DNA from: Owenia fusiformis
Lineage: Eukaryota; Annelida; Polychaeta; Sabellida; Oweniidae
DNA length: 64,000 bases
Reading direction: 5' to 3'
NCBI GenBank assembly: GCA_903813345.2
Contig: CAIIXF020000007.1
Location: 5,521,730 to 5,585,729, forward strand
The stretch's first letter is position 1. Each line of letters opens with the position of its first letter. Positions 12,391 to 24,827 of the stretch are shown piece by piece. Under the pieces are notes generated by a model. The model had not been told where the DNA came from, ran no database searches, and saw only the letters and a list, made by a program, of their open reading frames with translations. Made by a program: the position numbers and the translations under genes.

Positions 12391-13170
12391 AATTACCCAA
12401 ATGCGAGTAGGTAGTTACCAGTTTCACCACCAGGTGGCTGATTCGGGTCAATTAACATGGCAGGTATGTAAGAAAGTTCCTTTAAACTTGAATATTATCA
12501 ATTTAAGTGGCTCAATTTTCAAATAACCCTTATGTGTCTGATACTTATACTAATGAAAATATGTCCAGTAAAGCAAAATATTATCTGTCAGCTAAAAGAA
12601 AAGATATTTCATTTTTTGTGATTTTATAGCATGGCACTGGCGGATTAGGGGGGGGGGGCCCAGGGGCCCGGGCCCCCCTCCCCCTTGGGTGGGCCCAGAA
12701 AAAAAAAATTGGGACCAAAAAAATTTTTTGGCCAAACAAGGCCTTCAGGCCCCAAAAAGTGGGCCTTTTTGGTCATTACTGGGCCTTTTAAGGCCTTATT
12801 TGTTAATCTCAGGCCAAATTTTGAAGAAAATGGGCCTCAAAATCTCAAAATTTGGGCCCACTTTTGGATTTTAGGGGCCCAAAATTTTTTTCCGCGCAAG
12901 CGCGGACGTTTTTTTCTCTGACCTGAAATTTGGGCCCCCCCACCTTGTTGGTTCCTGGATCCGCCCTTGCATGGGGTCTATGGGGAATCTCCCCGAGCTA
13001 GAAGTCACATTTTTAGAGAAAATTAATTTTTCAAAGTTGATAAACACTTTTTAAAACCACATTTCTAGATGTAATTTTACATGTAGATTTCAAATATGAT
13101 ATTACTTTGACTGAATTTTGAATTTTTAATGACGAAAATCAAGATTATTTCTACTCGCATCTGGGTTATT
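12391..13170 (-). mobile_element. TGCGAGTAG MITE, copy 1, interrupted by another element
   Basis: Ends AATTACCCAAATGCGAGTAG and CTACTCGCATCTGGGTTATT. This is the reverse-complement relative of the uninterrupted copy at 24395-24827. After removing the insert (12635-12969 plus 5-bp duplication) it is about 440 bp, matching the other copy throughout. No ORF. Confidence 0.85.
12635..12969 (+). mobile_element. GGCGGATC-family element inserted into a MITE (335 bp, 5-bp target duplication)
   Basis: Ends CACTGGCGGAT and ATCCGCCCTTG are inverted repeats. CATGG at 12630-12634 is repeated at 12970-12974 and occurs once in the empty site of the other MITE copy. The interior repeats GGGCC and AAAATTT blocks. 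The 61- and 78-codon frames inside are low-complexity and I do not call them genes. Confidence 0.8.
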
Positions 13171-14554
13171 GAACATGTATCTCTATGGAGAAAAAGTAGC
13201 TTGTTTCCCCTAAAATTTTTGAGAAACAATAATTTGACATAAAATGTCATTGAATAAAATAGTATTAAACAACGCGACGACACGCAATCTAAATAACAAT
13301 TGAATTTGGATTTTGTTGCAAATCAATGTTTAAAAGAAGTTACAAATTCCAATGTGAAACTGACCAACGCCCTGTGTATTTATGGGATTACTAAAAAGTG
13401 TCTTGTATTGCCTTCAATCGTTACTGTAATGTGCCAGGGAGTTTCTGGTAATAATACAAGTTGCAAACTGCTCGATGAATCTACACTATGTATGTAGAAC
13501 ATTAGGAAAAAGTAAAATCTAGTTTACCTTCAGAAATATGGAAATAAACTCAGGTCCTCCATTTGCAACTACACTGTCGCCTGTACCCCTTTTATACGTG
13601 GTCACGTGGTAGAATAGAGTGAAAGACTTTGAAGTTTAGAACGGGAAATCTGCAATTTCACGTTGCTGTCAACGGGAATCATTAAACTCATGTTTATTGA
13701 ATACTATGCTGGCAGTTTTGGTTTCGATGCACACTATAATGCTTTCTGAAAAAATGATGTTTATAACTAGACTCTGCGCGCAGGGTACGGTGTAGTTTAA
13801 GTAAACGTACACTATAACTGAACGATTAATTTTAGTGGAAAACTACACGCATGTGTTATGGGTGATTTATTTGCCGTTCGATTTTACATGCAAGCTTAAA
13901 ATCTCTATTATCCAACGTATTATACTTTACATAAAATCTCTTTCATCACTCCCTTCATTAAAAGAAGGCTAAAATCAAAAGGTTTCCTGGAATCATACTA
14001 ATCTGTCGCCTAATATCCTTACCTTACAAGAAAGCGATAAACATAGCTCTTGTCCTGTGAACATCATTCAGGTTCCATTGAATATCACAATTTTCAAAAC
14101 TCTATAAAAATAACCTCAATCGATGACTTGCTGTGAAGACAAGGTTCTAACTGCAAGTGTAGCTGAGGTATTCTTCAGTAGCCCGCCCCTTAACAACAGT
14201 TAGAATGTTTTATTTATATTTCCTCGTATGGTTTCGTCAGAGGGCTTAAAATGCCAAAAGGCGATTTGTAATTATGTATTTTGTAATTGGTATTCCTGTT
14301 ATGATCATGAACCTATTTTGTAAAAAAGCTCGGTTGACACAAGAAGTTCAACGTGACATAAGGAACTATTTATCTCGATGCTGATTTTTTATATAAACTT
14401 CTAAAAGGTAGATTGTTTCGAAAAGTTGATCTGTTTTCAGACAATGGATCTGCCTACATATGGGCTACGTACAATCTGGTGTAAAAGGTATAGGTGCACT
14501 TTTGTTTTTTGCGATTTCTATTCTCAAATTATCCGGGGATATGTGATGAGGAGG
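13171..14554. other. No gene recognised
   Basis: AT-rich sequence without repeats that I could pair. Confidence 0.45.
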
Positions 14555-15022
14555 TGCCATGGGATATCAAAATAATTGTTATCCACCTTTATGCGTTTAT
14601 AGCCATAATTTCATAGTTTATACTTGTGCTCTATAAGGATAATACTGCCGAAAAGAAAGAGTATATCTAGTCACCGCGTGGGAATAAAGAGGAAATGATT
14701 TTCCGAAACCGTGTCTTCTTGCGAAAGCTATCAGCTTTCTTGTATTGAAAGTGATAGTTTAGTGTAAGCGCTCTCTCAAGGGAGAAATTGCCATGGGATA
14801 TCAAAATAATTGTTATCCACCTTTATGCGTTTATAGCCATAATTTCATAGTTTATACTTGTGCTCTATAAGGATAATACTGCCGAAAAGAAAGAGTATAT
14901 CTAGTCACCGCGTGGGAATAAAGAGGAAATGATTTTCCGAAACCGTGTCTTCTTGCGAAAGCTATCAGCTTTCTTGTATTGAAAGTGATAGTTTAGTGTA
15001 AGCGCTCTCTCAAGGGAGAAAT
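14555..15022 (+). repeat. Exact tandem duplication of 234 bp
   Basis: TGCCATGGGATATCAAAATA begins at 14555 and 14789, and TGCCAT occurs again at 15023. The two units read identically. The 6-bp TGCCAT at each junction is the repeated boundary, suggesting slippage or unequal exchange at this microhomology. Confidence 0.95.
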
Positions 15023-15950
15023 TGCCATCCCATTGAATCAATTACAAACACAATCCGCTAAAAGGCGATTCAAAGTTTGCCTTTGAGATGAATTAGCACG
15101 ATTCCCGAGTGTCACAAATTTCTTTAAACCTATATGGTGTTTCAAGTGTGACAATGACAACCAGACTTAACTTGTTTGAGATATATGCTTAATCTACCCA
15201 ACAAATCCACCCGATAGAAAACGATCAGCGATAGTAGACCGGACTATAAATGTATGATACGTGAATTACGTTTCCTTTAAGAATGAATTCAAAGGTGTAG
15301 TATAAAACGAAATAACGCTTTGAGATAAAAAGGAATTGAATTAAGTTCATGAATCAAGCATCCTTATCAGGCTGATTGATCGTACATGTATCTTGATTGG
15401 TTGATTACTATATTTTATTGTGGATATCAATAATTCCATAGGCTGATCATCTTGGTGTTCTAGCTTAAGACAACCGTCTCCAGTGATTAATAGGTATTTT
15501 GACAATATTGCATAATAATGTGTACCTCTTTCGCTGAACAAGAGGCAGTAATTCACTAGGGCCATAAAACATACTGCTTATACGGTCATAGAACCCACTT
15601 GTATGGTATGCCATATATTTTTTATGTCACTAATGGCAATCATTAAGTTGGTCCAAAGTCGATAATGCCAATCAATCACTCTATTAGCCTCTTGGATACA
15701 GACAGAGAATTTTTATTCTTTGCCTGATTTTGCCTATTTTACAATCTTAATATACAATGCTGGGAAGTTTCATGTGCAAGCAATTTTAGCGAAACATTTT
15801 GTGATTCGTTTTCTTGTCTCACCAAGCATTAAAATATATTTTTCATTTTTGGATAAACCAATGACATTTTATATCCCCGAATATTTTCAAAATGAATATT
15901 TCATCAAATGCAAATCCTCAAAAGCTCCATTTATTAGGCTTGCTCTCAAG

Positions 15951-16586
15951 GATCAATTATAGTTCATCCAATGGGCATAAGCTTTAAACGAAGATGTCTT
16001 CGTTTCAGCATCGCCGAACCTCCAGTAGAAGAATTTTGTAAGAATTTTTGTATTTTTGTTTTGTCTTCTTTATTTAAAAATTAGTTCTATAAGGAAAGGA
16101 AGAGTTTTCCATTTTATAGCAAGGATACGAATACATGTTGTATTTGCAACAAAGACATTCCTTTTTACTTGTACATATCAAAGTAGTAATATCCATGTGG
16201 GGGGACTACATTTGCACTTGAAACCATATTGTAGATGTTTCGGGGGATGTAACTCTTTTTGACTCTTAGTACGTCAGATATCATTGAAATATGCCTCTTC
16301 GTTTCTTGCCTGAGAAAACCATGTTATGTCTTCGTTTCACTGAGAAACTGTCTTCGTATCCTAATTAAATCGAGGGAATTGTTTTGTAATTATGATGCTC
16401 CAGACAATTTCTGTAAACATTTCTGAGGTCCAACCATATTTCTAAACTTGAACCTACGCACTACATACAGGCCAAATATTGAATAAGTTGAAAGAAAGAT
16501 AAAGGTGGTAAAATAAAAATTATTATCAACCGGAAGTTCGACCACAGTGAAACGAAGACATCATGTCTTCGTTTCCAGTTGATCCC
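15951..16586. mobile_element. Inverted-repeat element with palindromic ends, copy 1
   Basis: Starts GGATCAATT..., with AAACGAAGATGTCTTCGTTT, then CAGCATCGCCGAACCTCC. Ends CCGGAAGTTCGACC, then GAAACGAAGACAT-C-ATGTCTTCGTTTC, then CAGTTGATCC. Both ends carry a self-complementary GAAACGAAGACAT hairpin, and further TCTTCGTTTC copies lie inside. Non-coding. Confidence 0.7.
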
Positions 16587-18062
16587 GAGTGTAATCATGC
16601 ATTTAAAATTAAACCTAAATTAGAAGTATCGTTGAGGTGCAAGGCATATTACTCCAAGAAATGCCAGGCCGGTAATACTTAATACTGTTAATAAATGAAA
16701 ACTGTTCTCTTTACCAGAAGATTTGCGTCTGTCATTGACTGTCATTGAACATGTAATGTAATTATCGTTTTATTAAACGATGTAAAAGATAGATGACATA
16801 ATTAACAGCTCAAGGTGAAATTGTCGTCTTGGGAAGGACGACGTATTGCTAAACTGCACTCATATCAATTAGAAACTGGTGACTATAAAACAGCATAATA
16901 ACACCTAATAACTCCTGAATTTAGATGAACGTTGTTTCTTGAAATCACATATGAAACGAGGTCGAAGAGTTATTTAATAAATACTCTAAATAGCATACTT
17001 TATCAAAACAGACGCTATGCTTCACGGGTATTGAGATTAATGTTATTCCTATACTGGGGGTCCTGTTGACTGTTTCTACAATGAAATTCGAAATTCATGT
17101 TTTTACCATAAATGTTGCCATTTTGAACCTAAATAAACCCAATATGCTTTCAATTTGTGACATGTTATTTGCATCATCAATAAACTTCAGATCATTTTTT
17201 TGAAAATGCCAACGCATGGAAAAGCCTCGCATCTATAGGACTAAGCATACCATGTAAAAATTGGTCGTCACGTTCTACAATTAGAACGAGTGACAACATA
17301 CTACGGCGAGCTGGGCGTACTAGGAACGGAACCGTCGTACTTCAATTCCACTATGGAAGACGAAGCTCTCTTTTAAGAAGTGAAGTCAAACGAATGCAAA
17401 GGGTAATGAAATGGATGAAAATTATTTTGGAAAATACATCTCAATAATTATTAATAGGCTTGCCCTCTTGCTATTGTGATTGTGCATGGGCCTAGAATAC
17501 TCTACATGTATTCTCATCATCAGAAAATATCCAAGATATTACATGTGTACATCTACAGTAGATATTTTCCAGGGTTCTTTGTTCCTTTATTTTGGATCGT
17601 TCATAAATGTTAAAAGCAAAATGGGAAAAGGACTTCGGAGAAATAAAATAGGGGTTAATAGTCTAATCCGTGTTTACATAAGGAATGAGATATCTGTACG
17701 AATGTCATCGACGGCGTGTATGATAAATTATTTAGAATTAGTTTTGACGCATTTTTATTTTCTGAAAAATCTGTTGTCAGAATTTACATCAATTGAAAGA
17801 TTAGGATAACTGATTGTCTGACAGGTAAATATACGTTTTTAGTCCAAAGAAAATATATTCATCACCACATTACAACTAAATTATTGCTCCTCAACTAAGG
17901 TAGCTTTTTCTTATTTTCAAAGGTAACCATCGCTCGTTGTGAAGATTTATTTACTTTTTGTCGTAAACCTTCACAGTCATTATTAATTTCAATACTAATC
18001 ACAGCGCCGACGGAAGCTCATCAGCCGAGTACAGTAGATGCACCGTTGGCTCTATACAGAAA
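16587..18062. other. No gene recognised
   Basis: AT-rich. The segment 16955-17070 (GAGGTCGAAGAGTTATTTAA) resembles 440-560 (GAGGTCGAAGAGTTACTTAA), an old dispersed repeat. The 109-codon frame at 17480-17809 has no supporting feature. Confidence 0.45.
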
Positions 18063-18180
18063 TGACAAGGCATTAGCAATCAAAATGCAACTACCTACCA
18101 TTTGTTACAGACGCCGAACGCAAACGTCCACAAAAAAGTTGGGCACTATAACAATATGTCACCACTTTTGGTGTGACATA
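18063..18180 (+). mobile_element. GTCACCAC family member outside the RAR locus
   Basis: GACAAGGCATTAGCAATC, then CCATTTGTTACAGACGCCGA and ACAATATGTCACCACTTTTG, ending GTGTGACATA. It shows that the family is dispersed and not specific to RAR. Confidence 0.65.
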
Positions 18181-18235
18181 AAAATGCACATAAATGAGCA
18201 TGAAAAAATGTTCGACCTTATAAGTTCAATACAAA

Positions 18236-18312
18236 TATCCAAGTCGATATTCTCCGAGTAAAAACCCTTCTGAGTTCAAAATGAATATCCAAGTCGATAT
18301 TCTCCGAGTAAA
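18236..18312 (+). repeat. Short direct repeat (about 50 bp apart)
   Basis: ATATCCAAGTCGATATTCTC followed by CGAGTAAAA occurs twice in tandem. Confidence 0.8.
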
Positions 18313-18562
18313 AGTACTATCGCATGCAACGTAATTTATAGCAACAACATACAAGACCCTTTAACTATTAAAGATCTTGAATAAATACCATCAATCAAAG
18401 ATAAAAGTAATTATCTACGTACGAACTGAATCTCCCAGAAGTCGATCACCTTTTATTTAGTTGCTTCATCAACCATAACCTTAACCTTTTCCTGTGGCTT
18501 AGTGCATACATGATGACCCAAAATGATAATCATTTTTATGATACTTTCGTTCACTATCACCG

Positions 18563-19116
18563 GGGATCAATTGGAAACGAAGACATGATATCTTTGTTTC
18601 AGCATGGCCGGACATCCGGTTGATAAAAATTTGTGTTTTCTCAATTTTATCACTTTTATCCTTCAAATTTTAACTAAATATTTGGCCTGTGTATACCTCG
18701 AAAATGCATACAGTATAATTGTTTGGATAATTACATTAACAATTTCCTTGCAAAGGAAGGAACTGTTTCTAAGAAAAATATAGGTTTCTGAGGCATGAAA
18801 CGAAGACAGCATATTTTAATGAATGTACTTAGTTAATTAGGGTAACGCAAAGTCACAAAAAGAGTTAGATCCTTCCAAGACACCTGTAATGTGTGACCCC
18901 ACTTGATATTACTACGCACTAGTAAAACAAGCGTCTTGATTTCGCATCATTAATACAAAACCGAAAACTGTCTTCGTTTCTTAATGCCTAGGTCACATTT
19001 GGCCCGATTCATCGCCCGGCGCCCGTAGTATTTCGTTCAAAATTCTTGCAAAATACTTCTACCGGAAGTTGGTCCATGCTGGAACGAAGACATCATGTCT
19101 TTGTTTCCAGTTGATC
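18563..19116. mobile_element. Inverted-repeat element with palindromic ends, copy 2
   Basis: GGGATCAATTGGAAACGAAG...TTTCAGCATGGCCGGACATCC at the left; CCGGAAGTTGGTCCATGCTG...CATCATGTCTTTGTTTCCAG and TTGATCC at the right. Diverged from copy 1 in the middle. Confidence 0.7.
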
Positions 19117-22100
19117 CTCTGTGACAATGCTGTTTGGGATTAAATTTGACCATAACGAAACTGTATTTTACATCTTGGGTACCAACGACCCCTTCCGACT
19201 TCTTAGACTATCGTATAACATTGTTCAAAAACGTTCAATAATTTAATTTTCTCAATTTGGGATTTTTATTTCTGTTCGTCTAAAGTATTTCTTACATCTT
19301 ATCAGTAACATATCGTATCTACTTTAATTTCGTTTTTGAACAACTGCCAATTACAATGGACTGACTCGCTTATTTAGGTTTGGACAAAAAACTGGCATTT
19401 TTGAGAGATTTGGCGTGGGGAAGCCTAATAGTGATATAAAACGTTATTTCAAAATTAGAGTGCAGCATTTTTGTGCCACTCTGTATAATGAGAAACTCCT
19501 ACATAAAAGAAAGAGATTAGGCTTCACCATCAGTTAATGTCGTACTTTAATTGCATTTGCTATTATGAAAACATGTTTTACGACTATTCATTTTTATATC
19601 TCACATAGATAGAGTTTTATTGCTTCATTCATCGTCAACCAGAGCAGCCTTTTTTATATCAATTATATTATGCACTTATTGTTATTCATTATTTAAATGC
19701 TTTGATATCATTTTGAAGGTTGGCAGTTTTATGGATTGCTAAATGATAAGTAAAATGACTTTGAGTCAGGGCAGACCAAAATAATTAAAAAGTAATTTCG
19801 GTTGACAATGGCTATCGTAAAACACAGACTGGGGTCGTAGGTGGGACCCTGTAAAACATAAGTAGGCTAAACATAAGTTGTAACTCTGCTACTCAGCACA
19901 ACTTTCTGTTGTTTGACTAGGAACAGACTTACAGACGGTCATGTATGGTAAGCTATTAAATGAAATAATTTGCCGCCTTTAAAACACTGGAAACAACAGT
20001 CCTTTACGACGCCGTTTCCATCTCAAACCATCTCTGTCGTAGTGTGTGTTCAAAACTGCCAAGCATTTGGTAAGTTTTATTGATCGATTCCTATACATTT
20101 TACAAGGTAACCTTGAAAAGTGATGCATATCCAAGGCCAAAAAGATCTCGATACAAACAGAGTCAGAATCCCCGGGGCCCAATGATTTATTTTTCAAAGG
20201 TTACAAACGAGCAGTTCAACTCAGACTCAACCATCCTGGAGGTAATACTAAATGCATAATCCTGCATATGATCGTTGCGGAATAAATAAGTCATAAAAAG
20301 TTATGATGTATATAACGATGGCATTGGCAACAATTAATCATGATAAATCGAATAACAGATCATAAAAGGTGCGTATAAATGTTAAGATTGTGAAAGATCA
20401 TGAAATGGCAAACGATCCGTTGTGAAAGTACAATATACCATATAAGGATGTTAATTCTCAAAGCCGGTAAATGAGTGATCAAAGTGCACACCAACGTAAA
20501 AAGTTAAATACAAAGATACCAGCTCATTATAGAGCCCTCACTTTATTAATTTTCTTAAGACAACATTTAAATGGGATAAATCCACGGAACTGAATCATTT
20601 GGTAGGGAATTTATCACAAAGTATTGCCATTTGAAGAATGGAACTCATCATCGGAAGATATAGAATATAAATGGTTCTCATTACTCAACGGTAAGCTTCA
20701 TAAGATGTAACTACTCATGCGAATCAAGAACAAACATATACCAACCGTTTCTTCATTAATAGGTATCTTTAACCCTTAATAGCCTGGGTATGTCGTCTGA
20801 GCCGCGTTACTTTTAGCCACTAAAAAGACTAAAAGTGTTAAAGTTACGATGTGTGAATAATTGATTTCTTAATTAAGTATTAACCATGTTTAATAAATGT
20901 TTTTTGATATATACCTTTTCAACTTGAGTTCCCAGAACATTTAGAAATCGTGATTGAAATCAGTTTCAAGATATCAATGGTTTCTTGATATCTGCTTTTA
21001 ATTAATCTTGAAGACGTTACCATGGTCCTTGTGTTCACTGAGTTCATGAGAAGTATACTGATCATTTTAGCAAAACATAATTGAGCCCCGGTATCAAACG
21101 AATTCGATATAAACGGAGGTGAAAATTGCCAATGTGCCACTATGTGTTTATATCAGGTTCACTGATTATTAAATCTTGATTATTTATACCTGACTAGTAA
21201 TCAGCTAATTAAAAGAACCAGAACCAATACGGAGATAAGCCTATGACACATGATTTTATATTTCACTATTGAATTCTCGGGCCAGATGGAGTTAAGTTGG
21301 TGTTTATCACACAAGTTAATGATTTTGTTTTACTCACAAGTAGATACTCATTCCCAAAGGGACCACCTAGATCATTCCGATCATGCAAAACTCCAGTTCT
21401 AAAATCCAAAAATAGCACATTTGTCTGTTAGTCCAATCAGATAAAGGAGCCGAGTGCAAACAAAATATGTCACTCGAATACGTATCGTATGCTTTGGGAC
21501 ATATGGTACACACCATTGCCCATTATATATACTCAACATGGTCTTCCAATTCTTTTATTTAGCGCATCCTCTTTACAACTGCTCTATTTTTAACCATATA
21601 TTACATCACCACATGACCTCGACTTCATAAAATACAAGCGAGGTTAATGTAAAACACTATATCAAAAATATCTTGAGAGAAGTCAATTGGAAATAAAATA
21701 TCTCGAGTGAATTTTTGGAAAATATGAAATATGAGACGCCATAACCCCCTCCTAGATGTGTCTGGTATATTCTACAGTGCGGTAAAAACATGAATATCAT
21801 TTCTTGTTTTTTTTTCAATTTATGAGGTTCAATTTGTTTCGTACAGTGCATTTTCGATACTTTGATTGCGTTGAGAGGGCTCGTAATACAGGCTCCTTTT
21901 TGCTATTACGTCCCATGTTAGGGTTCCTATCGTACTTTGAAAAACAACTGGGACAATTTGATCCGACAAGAAACAATTATCCTAATTTCAGTCGGTCATG
22001 TCGCCTTTCGAATAAATGCAGCTTTAATTGAGTACGTTCAAGAGATCGTAAAACATTATTATCATCATCTGACAATCTTACAAAATTCCCAGAGGCGAAT

Positions 22101-22668
22101 GTCAATGAAAACGTTTGTTCTGTCATAAACAGAAATGGAAAAGATGTAATTTATATTTACTATATCGTAAGCAAATATGATATTTTAATATATAAGCTTA
22201 GGATTGCGCACTTGTCTCGTTTATTCCAAAAACCCAGATAATGTATACAAACACCGAGGGTTTTGAAATGTTGCAGATTGGGGAACACTTCTCAAGAATG
22301 TAATCAAATTGGCTAGAGCTAATAAGCAAACTATCTGAAATGTCAATTTTACAATATATTTTTTACTTTGTCGTTTTATTTCTAATTTTACACTTGATTC
22401 AATTTACCAGTAGATCATCATGAAGTGACGTCTTCATATTTCTGATTATGATTGCATCATGTTTACAGACGACCACGCAAATCCTTCAGTAAAGTTTGAC
22501 TACAACAGTTTCATTCCTGTTACTAATCCGTGACACTGACTGACACAAATATTATTTGTCATGTCACTTAAGAATTGTTTGAGATATTTTTGAAAAAATA
22601 ATTGTATTTTGGGCTGCGTCTTCGAACTGCCCGCGGTGCAAGTCAATGTGCATAATATTTAATAAGTT
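19117..22668. other. 3.5 kb without a recognised gene
   Basis: AT-rich, only short frames (for example 19979-20197 minus, 21804-22031 plus). I see no conserved motif, tRNA or clear element. Confidence 0.45.
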
Positions 22669-22859
22669 TTCTCCAAGGTATCACGAAAAAGAAAATAAAC
22701 CCCTAGTCACACGTTTTCAACAAAGACAGTCCATCCAAGCGCAGCTACAATATACCGCTAATTACGATGTGTCAATCTCGTCGGCTAACTGTTGAAAACA
22801 CATGAGCATGTAATGAGCACTGAAGGGTTTATTGTTTTTTTAGTGATACCTGGGGAGAA
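22669..22859. repeat. Imperfect palindrome (first of three adjacent)
   Basis: TTCTCCAAGGTATCAC...AATAAACCC pairs with GGGTTTATT...GTGATACCTGGGGAGAA. Inside it, GTTTTCAACA pairs with TGTTGAAAAC. Confidence 0.7.
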
Positions 22860-22868
22860 AACTCTGAA

Positions 22869-22980
22869 CAAATATTTCACTCTATTGAGGTGAATACCTG
22901 TACATCTTTCACAAGGGCAAGTGGAATATCACCTTGTGAAAGTGCTACAGGTATTCACCGAAAATAGAGTGAAATATTTG
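22869..22980. repeat. Hairpin element (second of three adjacent)
   Basis: CAAATATTTCACTCTATTGA ... with GGTGAATACCTGT and CTTTCACAAG, mirrored by CTTGTGAAAG, ACAGGTATTCACC and AGAGTGAAATATTTG. A related arm lies at 12105-12150. Confidence 0.8.
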
Positions 22981-22981
22981 T

Positions 22982-23274
22982 TTTATTATATCACTGTCTA
23001 GCTAAACATCCCTAATATTATTAAGTCATAGGTTAACATTGAAATACATTGAATCTACTCGGTTCGTCTGCCATTTTGACTTACACTGAACTAAATTATT
23101 TATACTGAACGAAAACAAATTCTTTGAAAATTTCCGGGGGCGTGGGATATCGCTAGATATCTCACGGTTGTCTTATCTGATTAGCATTGCCATTGAATAT
23201 CGCAAGATATCCCACGACATGTGACCCGGTTTTGACCAATCATACTGTCGCTAGCTAGATAGTGATATAATAAA
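22982..23274. mobile_element. MITE with TTTATTATATCACT ends (third of three adjacent)
   Basis: TTTATTATATCACTGTCTAG and its complement CTAGATAGTGATATAATAAA define a 293-bp element that abuts the previous hairpin. Inside are CGTGGGATATCGCTAGATAT and AATATCGCAAGATATCCCAC. Confidence 0.75.
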
Positions 23275-23291
23275 TTAAAATATTACGCAAT

Positions 23292-23513
23292 TCACTTGCA
23301 CCACGGGCATACAAAAATACAGCCTTGGTTTTCAAATTCGTTGATTCCCCACCATTTAAGCAGCAAATGATAAGTTTTTAGATCATTACATACAACATAG
23401 CCTTGCCCAAGTCGGTATTTACTTATCTGATCTTGAATGAAATCAAGATAAGTAAAAGAGACCGCCTTTGGCAAGGCTACATGCAACAATACAATAAACG
23501 CTGAAAAACACAT
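23292..23513 (-). CDS. Candidate small secreted protein or signal-peptide exon
   Basis: The frame starting at the ATG at 23513 gives 73 residues. It begins MCFSAFIVLLHVALPKAVS, a good signal-peptide pattern with plausible cleavage after AVS. It continues FTYLDFIQDQISKYRLGQGY and VVCNDLKTYHLLLKWWGINE, and ends with a Cys-rich CPWCK and stop. Composition is more protein-like than neighbouring frames. It may be a 5' exon instead: a GTATGC donor-like site follows ATTTTT near the end. I do not recognise the family. An upstream in-frame ATG at 23570 would add 19 residues and bury the signal. Confidence 0.35.
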   Translation of the reverse strand: MCFSAFIVLLHVALPKAVSFTYLDFIQDQISKYRLGQGYVVCNDLKTYHLLLKWWGINEFENQGCIFVCPWCK

Positions 23514-23570
23514 TGTTTTCTCCACTACCACATCTGGGCAGACCATAATTTCATTTCTATGCATATACAC

Positions 23571-24394
23571 ATTAGATCGTTACGGTATTTTTAAAAGTGA
23601 TATCATTAGGGTAAATTGTATAACTTAGTAATATAATTTTTTCTAGATTCCAAGTTTTTTCTCTCATAATTTTACAAACATGCTACACTTTCAAAATAGA
23701 GAAAGCCCCCGGGAGTAGGCCTTGTATTGTAATTGTATTTTGTTTGCCCCCAATGAAGGTGAGCAATACCTCTTGGTATATCTCGTATGTATAAGGTCGT
23801 AATTAACGCATAATCATGAAAAGCAGATCCAGGAACAACTCCTTGGATGAGCCATGTGTTCTTTTATGTGCACTCATACATAGGCATACAAGTACACACC
23901 ACAGCCTTTTTAGATATTTCTGTAGAATTTGTTTCATTGAGAACTAAAATGTATTTTTAACCTCTTTCGTCTTGATTTTCTTTTCAACCCAAGAATAGAT
24001 TAGGATGTACAGTGTGCATTATCTTATAATATATGAATGTTACAGCAATTTCTTTTATTTTGAATGAATTCACAATTTTTCAATGAAAACTCTTTGAAAA
24101 GCAACTTCTTGAAATTAAAAAAAATCCACGTATCACATTAACATACAGTTAGCCAATGTTGTTTCAAACTGTTAATGGGGCCTTTGCAAATTGATAGTTA
24201 AAAGTTCACTATTTGTGACAATTTGCTGATGACGAACTGTAACGTAGACGTAGCATTTCAAATTGACCATTTTTTCAAAATCATCTACAAGTTCCCAGCT
24301 AAGTTCAAATCTGACTTAAGATTGAACTCAATACTGTGAGCAACTAGGTGGTGGCATTTTGTCATGTTAATGTCTTGTGAATAGCTAGGAATTG
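23571..24394. other. No gene recognised
   Basis: AT-rich. If the secreted-protein candidate is real its promoter should lie here, but I see no clear TATA or initiator. Confidence 0.4.
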
Positions 24395-24827
24395 AATAAC
24401 CCAGATGCGAGTAGAAATAATCTTGATTTACGTCATCAAAAATTCAGTCAAAGTAATATCATATTTGAAATCTACATGTAAAATTACATTTAGAAATGTG
24501 GTTTTAAAAAGTGTTTATCAACTTTGAAAAATTAGTTTTCTTTGAAAATGTGACTTCTAGCTCGGGGAGATTCCCCATAGACCCCATGCTATAAAATCAC
24601 AAAAAATGAAATATCTTTTCTTTTAGTGGACAGTTAATATTTTGCTTTACTGGACATATTTTCATTAGTATAAGTATTAGACACATAAGGGTTATATGAA
24701 AATTGAGCCACTTAAATTGATAATATTCAAGTTTAAAGGAACTTTCTTATATACCTGCCATGTTATTTGACCCGAATCAGCCACCTGGTGGTGAAACTGG
24801 TAACTACCTACTCGCATTTGGGTAATT
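24395..24827 (+). mobile_element. TGCGAGTAG MITE, copy 2, intact
   Basis: AATAACCCAGATGCGAGTAG ... CTACTCGCATTTGGGTAATT, 433 bp, inverse orientation to copy 1. It shows the empty site for the insertion in copy 1. Confidence 0.85.

Noticed and set aside
12685-12921. Overlapping 61- and 78-codon frames with Gly/Pro/Lys repeats
   Set aside because: Low-complexity GGGCC/AAATTT repeats of a non-autonomous element.
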